This document shows positions 35,102 through 43,206 of a stretch of 43,582 nt of DNA, in pieces. Position 1 is the first letter of the stretch. Each line of letters opens with the position of its first letter. The position numbers were made by a program, and so were the translations under genes. The notes beneath the pieces are model-generated. The model ran no database searches. It was not told the origin of the DNA and was given only the letters and a program-made list of their open reading frames with translations. This stretch comes from Candidatus Anammoxibacter sp. (GTDB lineage Bacteria > Planctomycetota > Brocadiia > Brocadiales > Anammoxibacteraceae), in NCBI GenBank assembly GCA_021777105.1, contig JAIQZQ010000021.1:1-43582 (forward strand), read 5' to 3'.

Positions 35102-35635
35102 TTACCATTCCTTTGGCGTAAACTTTTTGTCATTCAGGAATTTTACCGCTTCGCCGCTTTGGGCAATTACAAAAAAGCCGTTTTTGTAAGCGTATTTGTC
35201 AACGTCTTTTTCTATTGTAACGCCGGCCACCGCGCCCAAGACCTTTTTATCTTTGTAATCGTTAAAGTATTCTTTAAACTCTTTCATCCTTTTTAAATGG
35301 TCATTGACATCCGCAACCGACAGGATGCTTTTGGCCTCAATTAAGACAGCATATTCGCCGTTAACGGCAAGAATATCGATCTCCATATTATTGCCGTTCT
35401 TCTTAGCTTTTGCCCGTTGGAACAGATGCTTTATGATTATGCCGCGTTCCTTAAAAAGCCTTTCCGTTGCCGGCAAAACAAGGCCCTCTACAAATTTGCC
35501 CCAATTTCCTATTAATTTGTCAAGCTTTTCATCCGTCTTTTGAAGTTGTTCATCAGTTTTTTTTTGCTGTTCGGCATTCTCCCTGATCAAAGCCCAGATC
35601 TCCTGAACCTCTTTTTCCCTCTCCTCCTTAGTCAT
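35102..35635 (-). CDS. Coiled-coil PD-(D/E)XK nuclease-like protein
   Basis: 177 aa. The N-terminal coiled coil (about 1-42; QQKKTDEQLQKTDEKLDK) is followed by a nuclease-like core with Asp87 (MEIDILAV) and Glu100-x-Lys102 (VLIEAKS), the standard D...ExK active site. The family (DUF3782-type and relatives) is widespread and usually annotated as hypothetical; many copies occur per genome in some lineages. AAGGAG lies 7 nt before the ATG. No partner gene is close; the GT2 gene is convergent. DNA cleavage is inferred from the fold only. Confidence 0.87.
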   Translation of the reverse strand: MTKEEREKEVQEIWALIRENAEQQKKTDEQLQKTDEKLDKLIGNWGKFVEGLVLPATERLFKERGIIIKHLFQRAKAKKNGNNMEIDILAVNGEYAVLIEAKSILSVADVNDHLKRMKEFKEYFNDYKDKKVLGAVAGVTIEKDVDKYAYKNGFFVIAQSGEAVKFLNDKKFTPKEW

Positions 35636-36007
35636 TACAATCTCCTTAAAGTAAAATACGAAAAAAACGAATTACCTTATTTTAATACTTTAATGCAGCG
35701 CCCGCAAATCTATTTGTTTTGCAATAGGCCTTAAAGTAAGAGTGGGGAGAGCCTGTTAGTCTGTGGCAAAAAGCCTCAAAGCAAAAAGCATAGAACCCGG
35801 ATGAGATAAAACAAGGCAAAAGTAAAAAGGCAAAAGGCAAAAGTGTGGTAAAAATCATAGATTTTTCTGCTTAAAAGAGCAAACGAATGAAACGTGGATA
35901 ATACGATTTCTTCTATCCGGTATCAAGAAACCGGAATCAAGCATCCAGCATCAAGTATCCGGAATCAAGAATCCAGTATCCAGAGTCCGGTAACCAGCGC
36001 CTGATAG
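35636..36007. other. Gene-free stretch with an ATCCAG/ATCCGG-type run
   Basis: AAAGGCAAAAG units (about 35805-35850) and a block of short direct repeats of the type ATC(C/A)(A/G)G (35921-36003) that resembles the inverted element at 18122-18250. Nothing else seen. Confidence 0.55.
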
Positions 36008-36433
36008 TTAAAAACATTCGCTATCATCCCTGATGTCTGCGACTTGCAGGTTTTCCTTCAACACCCTGGCAAATACCTTTATGCCGTATGACACGGCGGA
36101 GCTGAAAGTGGTAGTGTGATACGGCATGATTTCGCGCGGGTCTCTATGTCTTATTGATATTGTTGAGCACTCCTGATTGGCGTCCAGCGGGGTCAGCAGG
36201 TCTATTGGTATATCCGGGCGGAGTTTGACGCATACAAGATAGATGTCCTCCCTGTTAATGGAAAAGGAGCACCCTCTATATCCGTTTGCAGGTTCCGCCA
36301 TTTTCCCCATGGCTCTCTCTTCAACGCCTATCCTGTTGTTTGAAAATGTAATAACCACAATAAACGGCGGATTTGACGGCATATCGGGTATGTCCGTCTT
36401 TTCCATGCAGAGTTTGATTTCGTTTATGTCCAC
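36008..36433 (-). CDS. Unrecognised 141-aa protein
   Basis: Soluble, no signal peptide and no membrane segment. It contains PPFIVVITFSNNRIGVEERAMGK and a later ECSTISIRHRDPREIMPYHTTTFSSAVSYG region, so it looks like a compact alpha/beta protein. I know no family for it. The GTG start is chosen because GAGG lies 5 nt upstream; an in-frame TAA is found shortly before. Base composition is more GC-rich than the surrounding repeats, which supports real coding. Confidence 0.6.
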   Translation of the reverse strand: MDINEIKLCMEKTDIPDMPSNPPFIVVITFSNNRIGVEERAMGKMAEPANGYRGCSFSINREDIYLVCVKLRPDIPIDLLTPLDANQECSTISIRHRDPREIMPYHTTTFSSAVSYGIKVFARVLKENLQVADIRDDSECF

Positions 36434-37003
36434 AAATGCCTCGGGTCTAAAATTATGGGTTTAAATTAATGTATACATTTTAAATCTTTTTCCGAAAATA
36501 TCAAAAGTGTTTTTAAAGGAGAGGCGGATATCAGTTGGCAACCGGCAACCGGCGGTTGGCAATTAAAGGCAAAAGCGCAACAATTGAAAGACACGAAAAA
36601 AAGCGGAAACATAGAACACAGATAACGCGGATTAAAAGCAAAAACTAACCACAGATTTCACAGATAAAAAACGATTTAAGCTATAAAGGCGCGAAGAAAA
36701 GCAAAAAAACAGCGATAAACCACATATCTTCACAAATCCTCACTAATATAAAAGCAAACCACAGATTTCACAGATAAAAGCAAAAAGCAAAAGCTTACCC
36801 ACGAAAAGACACGAATAAACACGAAAATAAAAGCAAAAGCAATAAACCAGCGCTGCCAAGGGTAGGGGACGGCTTTAACCTCCCTTTTTAAAGATTCATT
36901 TTAAAACCGAACACAGATTGCGCAGCTTTCACAGATTAAAAACAATTTAACCTATAAAGGCGTTAAGAAAAGCAAAAACATACAACCTCCGCTATTTTCA
37001 GAG
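36434..37003. other. Gene-free stretch filled with dispersed repeat units
   Basis: CCGGCAACCGGCGGTTGGC run (about 36540-36560); AACACAGATAACGCGGATT, ACCACAGATTTCACAG and CACGAAAAGACACG units, each ending in AAAAGCAAA (36590-36845 and 36905-36980). No coding sequence seen. Confidence 0.6.
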
Positions 37004-37195
37004 CTATGGTTTATACATATCTTTACGTGTTGGATCTGATCGTTCCGGCATAAAGCCTTGCGTTAAAAAAGTATATGTCTCAAGATCAACCATTTGAAGG
37101 AGGTTGCAAAACATTCGTATTTGCCGTTGTAGTGTAGGCGCGTCCTCGCGCCGTCTGCGTTTGAGAATGATATTTTCAATTGTTCGGGATGCCAT
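37004..37195 (-). CDS. Possible small protein overlapping a palindromic repeat
   Basis: 63 aa (MASRTIENIILKRRR... to ...DPTRKDMYKP). The C-terminal half (VDLETYTFLTQGFMPERSD) looks protein-like. The central RRRREDAPTL is encoded by the 27-nt GGCGCGTCC repeat, so the repeat has either entered a gene or only extends an accidental frame. No convincing Shine-Dalgarno. It could be a remnant. Confidence 0.3.
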   Translation of the reverse strand: MASRTIENIILKRRRREDAPTLQRQIRMFCNLLQMVDLETYTFLTQGFMPERSDPTRKDMYKP

Positions 37196-37283
37196 TTACA
37201 AGCGGTTTCAACGCATGATTACTTAATGTTCAACGTCTAGACTTTACTTGCCTGTCACGGCGCGAGGACGCGCCTACACTACA
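37128..37283. repeat. Pair of perfect 27-nt inverted repeats (GGCGCGTCC family)
   Basis: 37128-37154 and 37257-37283 are exact reverse complements, separated by 102 nt. Each arm itself contains the short palindrome GGCGCG-TCCT-CGCGCC. A split copy lies at 5584-5601 and 5936-5944. Confidence 0.8.
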
Positions 37284-37421
37284 TTATTGGGAAGTTGTGT
37301 TGTATTCAACAGTTCAGACAATCCCGTTCACATTCAAAGAGCTGGTATTGAGGTAAAACATCGTTAATTTTTTATAGAACGAAGCACAACCTCGCTCCAA
37401 CATGAGAGATGTGTATAAACC

Positions 37422-37606
37422 TTAGGGTTCGCTCAAGAATAACTTCGGTTTTATAGGTTGTAGGTTTGCGTTAGATTTGTGAGATATGATTGAGTCAAAT
37501 CCGTAGCGTAGCCTAAGCTACGTGAGAATTTGACGATTGAATATCTCGCAAAGATAATGTGAAAGTACGACATAGAAGGCCGAAGTTATTTTTGAGCGAA
37601 TCCTTA
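37422..37606. mobile_element. MITE-like 179-bp near-complete palindrome flanked by TTA
   Basis: The terminal arms, starting GGGTTCGCTCAA (37425-37448) and ending at 37603 (37580-37603), are inverted copies at 22 of 24 positions. Homology continues inward, for example TTTGTGAGATAT against ATATCTCGCAAA, to a central CGTAGC/GCTACG pair (37502-37522). TTA directly flanks both ends (37422-37424 and 37604-37606), as expected for a target-site duplication. Too short to code for a transposase, so it would be non-autonomous. Confidence 0.65.
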
Positions 37607-37704
37607 GCTCTAAAAAGAGGGGAACGAGGGGTGTGTTAATTCTTTGAGAAAAACAAAAGCATGCCCGCGAATAGACACGAAATTAAATACAAATATTCCA
37701 AAAT

Positions 37705-37751
37705 AGCCTGAAAGGCTTAAATTATTATAGCCCAAGGCGCCCGCCCTGGGC
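37705..37751. repeat. REP-like double hairpin, second copy
   Basis: AGCCTGAAAGGCT (37705-37717) hairpin, spacer TTAAATTATTATA, then a GCCCAAGG/CCCTGGGC hairpin (37730-37751). Same plan as 22455-22502. Confidence 0.7.
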
Positions 37752-37813
37752 GAAAAAGATGCTGGTTGGGTTGAGACGCAAAACACAAACATTGAGAGCT
37801 TATAAAATTCTGA

Positions 37814-38014
37814 TTATAATATATCAACAGAAGCATCTGAATGCGCGGCAAGGTCGGCAATTGCCGTCATTACTTCAGAGCTCTCCGCACGGCCGGTCTT
37901 AAACGTGCTTAATGCTAAAATATAAGCTTCGCAATGCTCTTGCAGCTCGACTAGTCGAGCTTTCGTAACTTTGTTCAAAGTTTCATATTCTATTACGGTG
38001 TCAACTGTTTGCAT
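37814..38014 (-). CDS. Small helical protein of unknown function
   Basis: 66 aa, predicted all-helical (ETLNKVTKARLVELQEHCEAYILALSTF...). AAAGGATAAG precedes the ATG at good spacing, which supports expression. A second small gene ends 28 nt upstream, so the two may be a pair. No family recognised. Composition (many Ala, Glu) differs from repeat-derived frames, which are Cys/Leu/Ile rich. Confidence 0.55.
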   Translation of the reverse strand: MQTVDTVIEYETLNKVTKARLVELQEHCEAYILALSTFKTGRAESSEVMTAIADLAAHSDASVDIL

Positions 38015-38042
38015 TCTTTCTTATCCTTTCCAAAAGGCCCTT

Positions 38043-38225
38043 CTACAGCCTTCTTTTATGTTTTTCTATGATTTTTTTATAATTTATAATCTCTTTTTTT
38101 AACCGTTTTACTTCCCCTTCAAAAACCACTGAGAGTGAAAGCTGCGCTATGATTTTTTCTTCATGCTCTTTGATTCTAAGCTCAAGAGATTTAATACTTT
38201 TTCTGTATTGTTTTTTGCTTGTCAT
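38043..38225 (-). CDS. Small basic coiled-coil protein of unknown function
   Basis: 60 aa from the ATG at 38225 (a TTG 18 nt upstream is an alternative). Highly charged helix (QYRKSIKSLELRIKEHEEK... VKRLKKEIINYKKIIEKHKRRL) with heptad spacing. It is followed 28 nt later by the 66-aa helical protein, so the two may form a small complex. There is no clear Shine-Dalgarno. A chance frame cannot be excluded. Confidence 0.45.
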   Translation of the reverse strand: MTSKKQYRKSIKSLELRIKEHEEKIIAQLSLSVVFEGEVKRLKKEIINYKKIIEKHKRRL

Positions 38226-38279
38226 TAATCTATATAATGACAAAACGTTTTAAAATCGTCAATACATAAATTAAATGAA

Positions 38280-39260
38280 ACGCGGATTTACGAGAAATGA
38301 AAGCTAAAAAAACTGGGATAAATCACATCTCTTCACAAATCCTCACTAATATAAAAGCAAACCACGGATTACACAGATAAAAGTAAAAGCCTGCCCACGA
38401 AAAGACACGAATAAACACGAAAAAAAGCTGAAGCATAGAACACGGATAAGGCGGATTTACACGGATTAAAAACAAAAGCAAACCATGGATTTAACAGATT
38501 AAAAGCTAAAACAAAAAGCAAATTAACCACTAATCTTCACTAATCTTCACTAATCTTCACTAATTTAAAAACAAAAAGCATAAACCACTGATTTAAAACA
38601 AATCAAAAGCTATAAACCACGGATTTCACAGATTAAAAGCAAAAGCCTGCCCACGAAAAGACACGAATAAACACGAAAAAAGCGGAAACATAGAACACGG
38701 ATAACGCGGATTAAAAGCAAACCACAGATTACACAGATTTCACAGATTAAAAGCAAAAGCCTATTAACCACTAATCCACACTAATCTTCACTAATTTAAA
38801 AGTAAAAACAAAAAGCATCAACAGATTGCACGGATTAAAAGCAAAAACAAACCACAGATTACACAGATTTCACAGATTAAAGCAAAAGCGTATTAACCAC
38901 TAATCCACACTAATCTTCACTAATTTAAAAGTAAAAACAAAAAGCATCAACAGATTGCACGGATTAAAAGCAAAAACAAACCACAGATTACACAGATAAA
39001 AGCAAAAAGCAAAAGCCTGCCCACGAAAAGACACGAATAAACACGAAAAAAGCGGAAGCATAGAACACGGTTAACGCGGATTTACACGGATTAAAAGCAA
39101 AAACTAACCACAGATTCCACAGATTCCACAGATATAAGAGCAAAGGCGTATTAACCACTAATTTTCACTAATCTTCACTAATTTAAAAGCCAAAGCGAAA
39201 AGCAACCACAGATTACACAGATTAAAAGCAATAAACAAAAACATAACCACAGATTTCACG
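38280..39260. repeat. Mosaic array of 20-40 nt units ending in AAAAGC
   Basis: Four unit types alternate: ACCACAGATTACACAGATT, ACACGGATAACGCGGATT, CACGAAAAGACACGAAT and AACCACTAATCTTCACTAAT. Each is closed by AAAAGCAAA-like text. A ~130-bp compound unit is repeated in tandem (starts at 38721, 38851 and 38980). Confidence 0.75.
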
Positions 39261-39439
39261 GAAAATCAAAATGTTGGACGAGTTATGGGTAGCGAACCCA
39301 TCAATTAGCTTATCCGGGTAGTGTTTTATATAGAATACTTGCCTTTATTTTTAATACAATCAATCAGCAAACATATCACTTAATCCTCTGCGCGTTCTGC
39401 TTTGAATCTTATCTTTACATTCAGGCAGTTTTATATAAA

Positions 39440-39560
39440 ATTTTTGGAGGATAGTATACCAAATAAAACTGGGGATGTCTGTAGTCTATTTGAGTTTATT
39501 TATGTAGTGTGGCTCCATTACATGTGTAAGCAAATAACTTACACTTTGTAATGGCGCCAT
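39440..39560 (-). repeat. Conserved intergenic module, partial copy 3 (inverted)
   Basis: Read on the minus strand it gives CCCCCTACATGGCGCC, the 21-nt hairpin with a perfect stem GTGTAAG/CTTACAC (39524-39544), ACACTACATAAA, and CAGACA-17-TATACT. This corresponds to the second half of copies 1 and 2. The hairpin stem is extended by CCATTACA/TGTAATGG. Confidence 0.7.
39453..39481 (-). promoter_or_regulatory. Candidate promoter in module copy 3
   Basis: On the minus strand CAGACA (39481-39476), exactly 17 bp ending ATTTGG, and TATACT (39458-39453). The nearest minus-strand gene is 1.2 kb downstream, so any transcript would first run through the repeat array. Confidence 0.5.
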
Positions 39561-40316
39561 GTAGGGGGCTCAAATTGGCCGGGTTTGCCAATCCTGGCGC
39601 AAGTTGTGTAACTGATGTAATAGCAGGTAGTTAAGCCTGCAAAAGCTCAGCCGTAAAATATATTAATACAATTAAAAACAAGTAGATTGTGGGTTTGACA
39701 GAAATGTGTGGTTATGGGAAAAATGAGAGGCGATGTTGATTGAAAGGAAAAAAGTAGCAAAAAGCTGGATCGTGCCTATAAAAAGACAGGAATAAACACG
39801 AAAACAAAAGCATGAAACGCAGATTTTCACAGTTTAAAAGCAAACCACAGATTTCGTAGGTTGGGTAGAGCCTCGAAACCCAACAATAAACAAATTCCAT
39901 AGTAGCATAAAAATTCTAAATTATTGGGCGCCAAGATGTTATAAATGATTTACAATCACCCAAGGGGTGTTTGTAAGTGACACAGGCGCCTGCCTGTGAT
40001 CAATTGAAAAACATGCAAGGATGCCTGTGCCGCTTTGATATGAATTATTAAAATCGTGTATATATAGTCAAGCGGATCAAGTTTTAAAATTTTGTTAATA
40101 CGATGTATTCATGCCTGCCGAGTAAAAAATCTAAGCGCTTAAAATTTCCAAAAAGCAGTTTTAATCTGTTTTGCCTGTTTTTGCTTTTAATCCGTGTAAA
40201 TCCGGGATATCCGTGTCTTTCACGTTTTATGTTTTTATTTTTTTAATTCTAATCGGCAATTGCTCTTCATTATTTGCCCTCTGTTTTTCCTTTTTCCGTC
40301 ATCTGGTTTCTGTTAT

Positions 40317-41282
40317 TCAGGGAAACTCCTCAAAATGATGCTCAACCTTGTGGTCGAGGTCCGCAACCCAGGTCTTTGGCATTACTTTGCCTATCTCTTT
40401 AAGCATATGTTTGGTTTCGGCTAGTTTGCCTGTTTCAAGGGGCTGTTTTGCCGCGGCGGTTAACCACATGTATGCCTTGGCAAGATTATGCTCCGACAGC
40501 CAACCGGTCTTTGGATCGGCCGGCGCGTTGAAATAGAGGCGTCCTGTTTCAAAGTACGCCTCTACATAGCCCTGGGACGCGGCTTTTTCATACCAGTTTC
40601 TGGCAATTGGAAGGGAGCTTACACCGGCCAGACCGTTTATGTGCATATAGCCCAGGTAATATTGCGCTTCCGGCAGGTTGTACTGCGCCCCGTTGCCAAA
40701 TGAAATCAATGCCTTTTCATTATCGCGCACCGACTTGTCGCCGTTAAGGTAAAACTTGCCCAACCAGACATACGCAGGTGGCGAGCCTTCTTTTATAGCG
40801 GTTTTGCATAACTCTATCGCCTTTGACGGATTCTTTTTAACCCCTTCCCCTTTCATATGCAAGTCGGCAAGCCTGCACAGTGAAACACTGTGGCTTGATT
40901 CCGCGGCTTTTTTATACCACTCAGCGGCCAGGCCAGGGTTGGCCAAACAGTGAACCCCATTTTCCGCGCATTCGGCAAACAGATGCTTAGCATAAGGTAT
41001 GCCCTGCCTTGCGGCTTTTTCAAGCCATTCGCACGCTTTTACATCATCAATATCGCACCCCCAACCATTTTTATACGACAGTCCTAATGAAAACATGCCG
41101 AGAGGATTGCTCTCCTCCACGGCTAAACGTATATACTCTTCAAACGCCTTTTTATGGTCGCCCGCGGCTGCAGCCTCTTGCGCCTTTTTCAAATCAGCCG
41201 AACTTAAATTGCCCGCGCTGGCGCTTACGGGCGGAATGACAAAAGCGGCAAACAGCAATATTGATATTTTTATAATGTTCAT
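40317..41282 (-). CDS. Exported Sel1-like repeat (TPR-type) protein
   Basis: 321 aa. The signal peptide (about 1-23, IIKISILLFAAFVIPPVSASA) is followed by about seven Sel1-like repeats of roughly 36 residues, with recurrent A..WYEKAA.QG...A...LG..Y..G text (ACEWLEKAARQG, AAEWYKKAAESS, AIELCKTAIKEG, ARNWYEKAASQG, AYMWLTAAAKQP). Such solenoids mediate protein-protein contacts in envelope or signalling complexes. Paired Cys residues in repeats 2-4 may form disulfides in the periplasm. GGGAGAAG lies about 10 nt before the ATG. It stands alone; the tail-collar gene lies 712 nt upstream on the same strand. Confidence 0.9.
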   Translation of the reverse strand: MNIIKISILLFAAFVIPPVSASAGNLSSADLKKAQEAAAAGDHKKAFEEYIRLAVEESNPLGMFSLGLSYKNGWGCDIDDVKACEWLEKAARQGIPYAKHLFAECAENGVHCLANPGLAAEWYKKAAESSHSVSLCRLADLHMKGEGVKKNPSKAIELCKTAIKEGSPPAYVWLGKFYLNGDKSVRDNEKALISFGNGAQYNLPEAQYYLGYMHINGLAGVSSLPIARNWYEKAASQGYVEAYFETGRLYFNAPADPKTGWLSEHNLAKAYMWLTAAAKQPLETGKLAETKHMLKEIGKVMPKTWVADLDHKVEHHFEEFP

Positions 41283-41994
41283 AATATGGTTCTTCTCCCA
41301 ATTAGTTGAAAACTATTGACTCAATAAAATATTAACAGTTAATCATATGTATAAATGAACACTTGGCAGCTTGGCTGCCTTAGTGAGAATTATCCCCAGA
41401 GTGGGATTATAAACGCAGAGCGCTTGCTTATCAGTTTTTATAGCATTAAACAATATCGTTGTAAAAGTTAACTTTAACGCAGAGGCGCAGAGGTCGCAGA
41501 GAGATTTAAAAGAAAAGCTCTACAAAATATTTTGCAAAGCGGAAAAGCGCATCACCTTATCCTCTTCGATGATTACAATGACTAAAAGCAAAAAAGTTCA
41601 GACTGTTCGCCGGAGCCTCCCGTTTAGCTCAAGTTTATCTACAAAAAGGCCTTAACGCTTTTCTCTGCGAAACTCTGCGTTCTCTGCGCCTCTGCGTTAA
41701 AATGTTTTTATAGCGTCGCAGTTTCACAAAAATGATTATACTAATTATTGTCCCGCCTCCGGGGATAATTAATTTAAGGGCAAGGAGTAAGCAATAGCGA
41801 TTTCTGATTTAAAAACAAAGCCGGCAAATGCCCGGGTTCCAGCTCTTTACTTCTGAAATCAAAAACCGTTAATCCTTGTTCTTAAATCGTATTTTACCCT
41901 ATACAAAAGCAAATGAACGCCCGGTCCCTACCCCGGACGTTCCTTAAAACCTTTAATTACTGCATACCGTTTCCGCGCAAGGATTCATCCATGT
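41283..41994. other. Gene-free stretch with an inverted GCAGAG repeat pair
   Basis: AACGCAGAGGCGCAGAGG (41476-41493, continuing to 41503) and its inverse GCGCCTCTGCGTTAA (within 41661-41700) face each other across 160 nt. The rest shows no feature beyond CCGGGGT-type runs near 41925-41940. Confidence 0.6.
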
Positions 41995-42762
41995 TTAATT
42001 GCGGGCCGGAAATATGCCGTCCAGGGAAATAATGCAATTAAGCACGACATACGGCTGCACTACGGGAAAGCCTTGTCCACCGCCATTGTCTTGGACTGAA
42101 ACAACGGTGTCCGTAGTGGTGGTAGTGGTGATATCGCCGATGCTAATGCTGCTAAGGTCAAGTTTAACTGAGCCTGTTGCCATTTGCACATCAGGGGTTG
42201 TCCCGCTCCTATACCATTTTTCTGATAAAGACGCTCCAGAAGCAAGGGTATTACTTCCAGCGCTTTTGGCATTAGCAGTTTGATTCGTCCCCCACAACTC
42301 GCCATTTACAGTTCCTCCTCCGCCGCCTCCGGAAGCAGTAGACACGGACGTGGACTGCGATTGCGCAGTGGCCAGGTGCTTATGGGTCGGAAGATGAGCA
42401 ATGCTTAATACAATTGTTTCAAATCCGCCGCTCCTGCCCAAAATATAAGTTGAAAGTCCGGGGCCGGCCCCCATGTGTATCGGCACCCTGCCCCTCATAT
42501 CAGGCAATTTGAAATTTGTGCGTCCGTCTCCGCCAAAACTTGTGCCCAGCAAAGAGAACAGCGCGGTATTTTGGCCAATTGACAACAATTGTCCGTCGCA
42601 TGTTGTCCAGAGTCTTGGCGCAAAATTAAACGCAACATACGCAAGCTGGCCGATAAACGGGTCGGATGCCTGGGCATGCGCCTTGCCGTTGCCGGAAAGG
42701 GCGATAACAATCGCGCTAACCGCGCAGACGGACAATATAAATTTAGAAATTTTACGTTTCAT
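41995..42762 (-). CDS. Exported phage tail-collar-domain protein (Mdp-like)
   Basis: 255 aa. The signal peptide (about 1-30, ending AHAQA) precedes a tail-collar domain: DPFIGQLAYVAFNFAPRLW, C-DGQLLSIGQNTALFSLLGT, FGGDGRTNFKLPDMRGRVPIH, GRSGGFETIVLSIAHLPTHKH. A Gly/Ser/Thr-rich variable middle is followed by the family C-terminus VVQPYVVLNCIISLDGIFPARN. I start at the ATG at 42762, not the one at 42768, because AAGGAGG sits 8 nt from the former but only 2 nt from the latter. Phage tail-collar and microcystin-dependent-protein-like proteins share this fold; here the signal peptide and lack of phage genes suggest a cell-surface role. Its partner is unknown. Confidence 0.9.
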   Translation of the reverse strand: MKRKISKFILSVCAVSAIVIALSGNGKAHAQASDPFIGQLAYVAFNFAPRLWTTCDGQLLSIGQNTALFSLLGTSFGGDGRTNFKLPDMRGRVPIHMGAGPGLSTYILGRSGGFETIVLSIAHLPTHKHLATAQSQSTSVSTASGGGGGGTVNGELWGTNQTANAKSAGSNTLASGASLSEKWYRSGTTPDVQMATGSVKLDLSSISIGDITTTTTTDTVVSVQDNGGGQGFPVVQPYVVLNCIISLDGIFPARN

Positions 42763-42902
42763 AAACATCTCCTCCTTAACTAAATAAAAAACAAATTTAA
42801 ATTAAAATGGCCTTGTAGGGCAGGCCGGTAAAACAAGCGGGTAATTGGTCATTTGTAATTTGTAATTAGTCATTGGTTAATTGTAATTTGTGATTAAAAG
42901 CA

Positions 42903-43206
42903 ACCACAGATTTCACAGATTACACAGATTAAAAGCAATAAACATAAACGTAACCACAGATTTCACAGATTACACAGATTAAAAGCAATAAACATAAACG
43001 TAAACCACAGATTTCGCAGATTACACAGATTAAAAGCAATAAACATAAACGTAAACCACAGATTTCACAGATTACACAGATTAAAAGCAATAAACATAAA
43101 CGTAAACCACAGATTTCACAGATTACACAGATTAAAAGCAATAAACATAAACGTAAACCACAGATTTCGCAGATTACACAGATTAAAAGTAATAAACAAA
43201 AACGTA
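42903..43206. repeat. Tandem array of six 50/51-bp units
   Basis: Units start at 42903, 42953, 43004, 43055, 43106 and 43157. Each reads ACCACAGATTTC(A/G)CAG, ATTACACAGATTAAAAGC, then AATAAACATAAACGTA or a one-base variant. Almost no divergence, so expansion is recent. Confidence 0.9.

Larger units (their letters stand above)
37284..37813. other. Gene-free stretch with a long palindromic element and other repeats
   Basis: Contains the 179-bp palindrome (37425-37603), an AGAGGGGAACGAGGGGTGTG repeat (about 37614-37635; inverted partner near 31378-31405) and the REP-like double hairpin (37705-37751). The piece 37284-37420 shows nothing recognisable. Confidence 0.6.
38226..40316. other. 2.1-kb gene-free repeat region
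   Basis: 38280-39260 is an array of ACAGATT/ACGGATT/CTAATCTTCA/CACGAATAAACACG units. 39283-39304 is a GGGTAGCGAACCC hairpin. 39440-39560 holds the third copy of the intergenic module (minus strand). 39780-39900 has further units and a GGTTGGGTAGAGC...AACCCAAC hairpin. 39981-40033 contains CAGGC/GCCTG palindromes, and 40155-40245 reverse-oriented units. No coding sequence is convincing. Confidence 0.65.

Noticed and set aside
41995..42762. Prophage remnant inferred from the tail-collar domain
   Set aside because: A clear signal peptide, a gene-specific strong ribosome site and absence of other phage genes favour a chromosomal surface protein.
42929..43141. Minus-strand open frame encoding a Leu/Ile/Cys peptide of 17-residue repeats
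   Set aside because: It is simply the translation of the 51-bp tandem array, has no ribosome site and matches nothing else.
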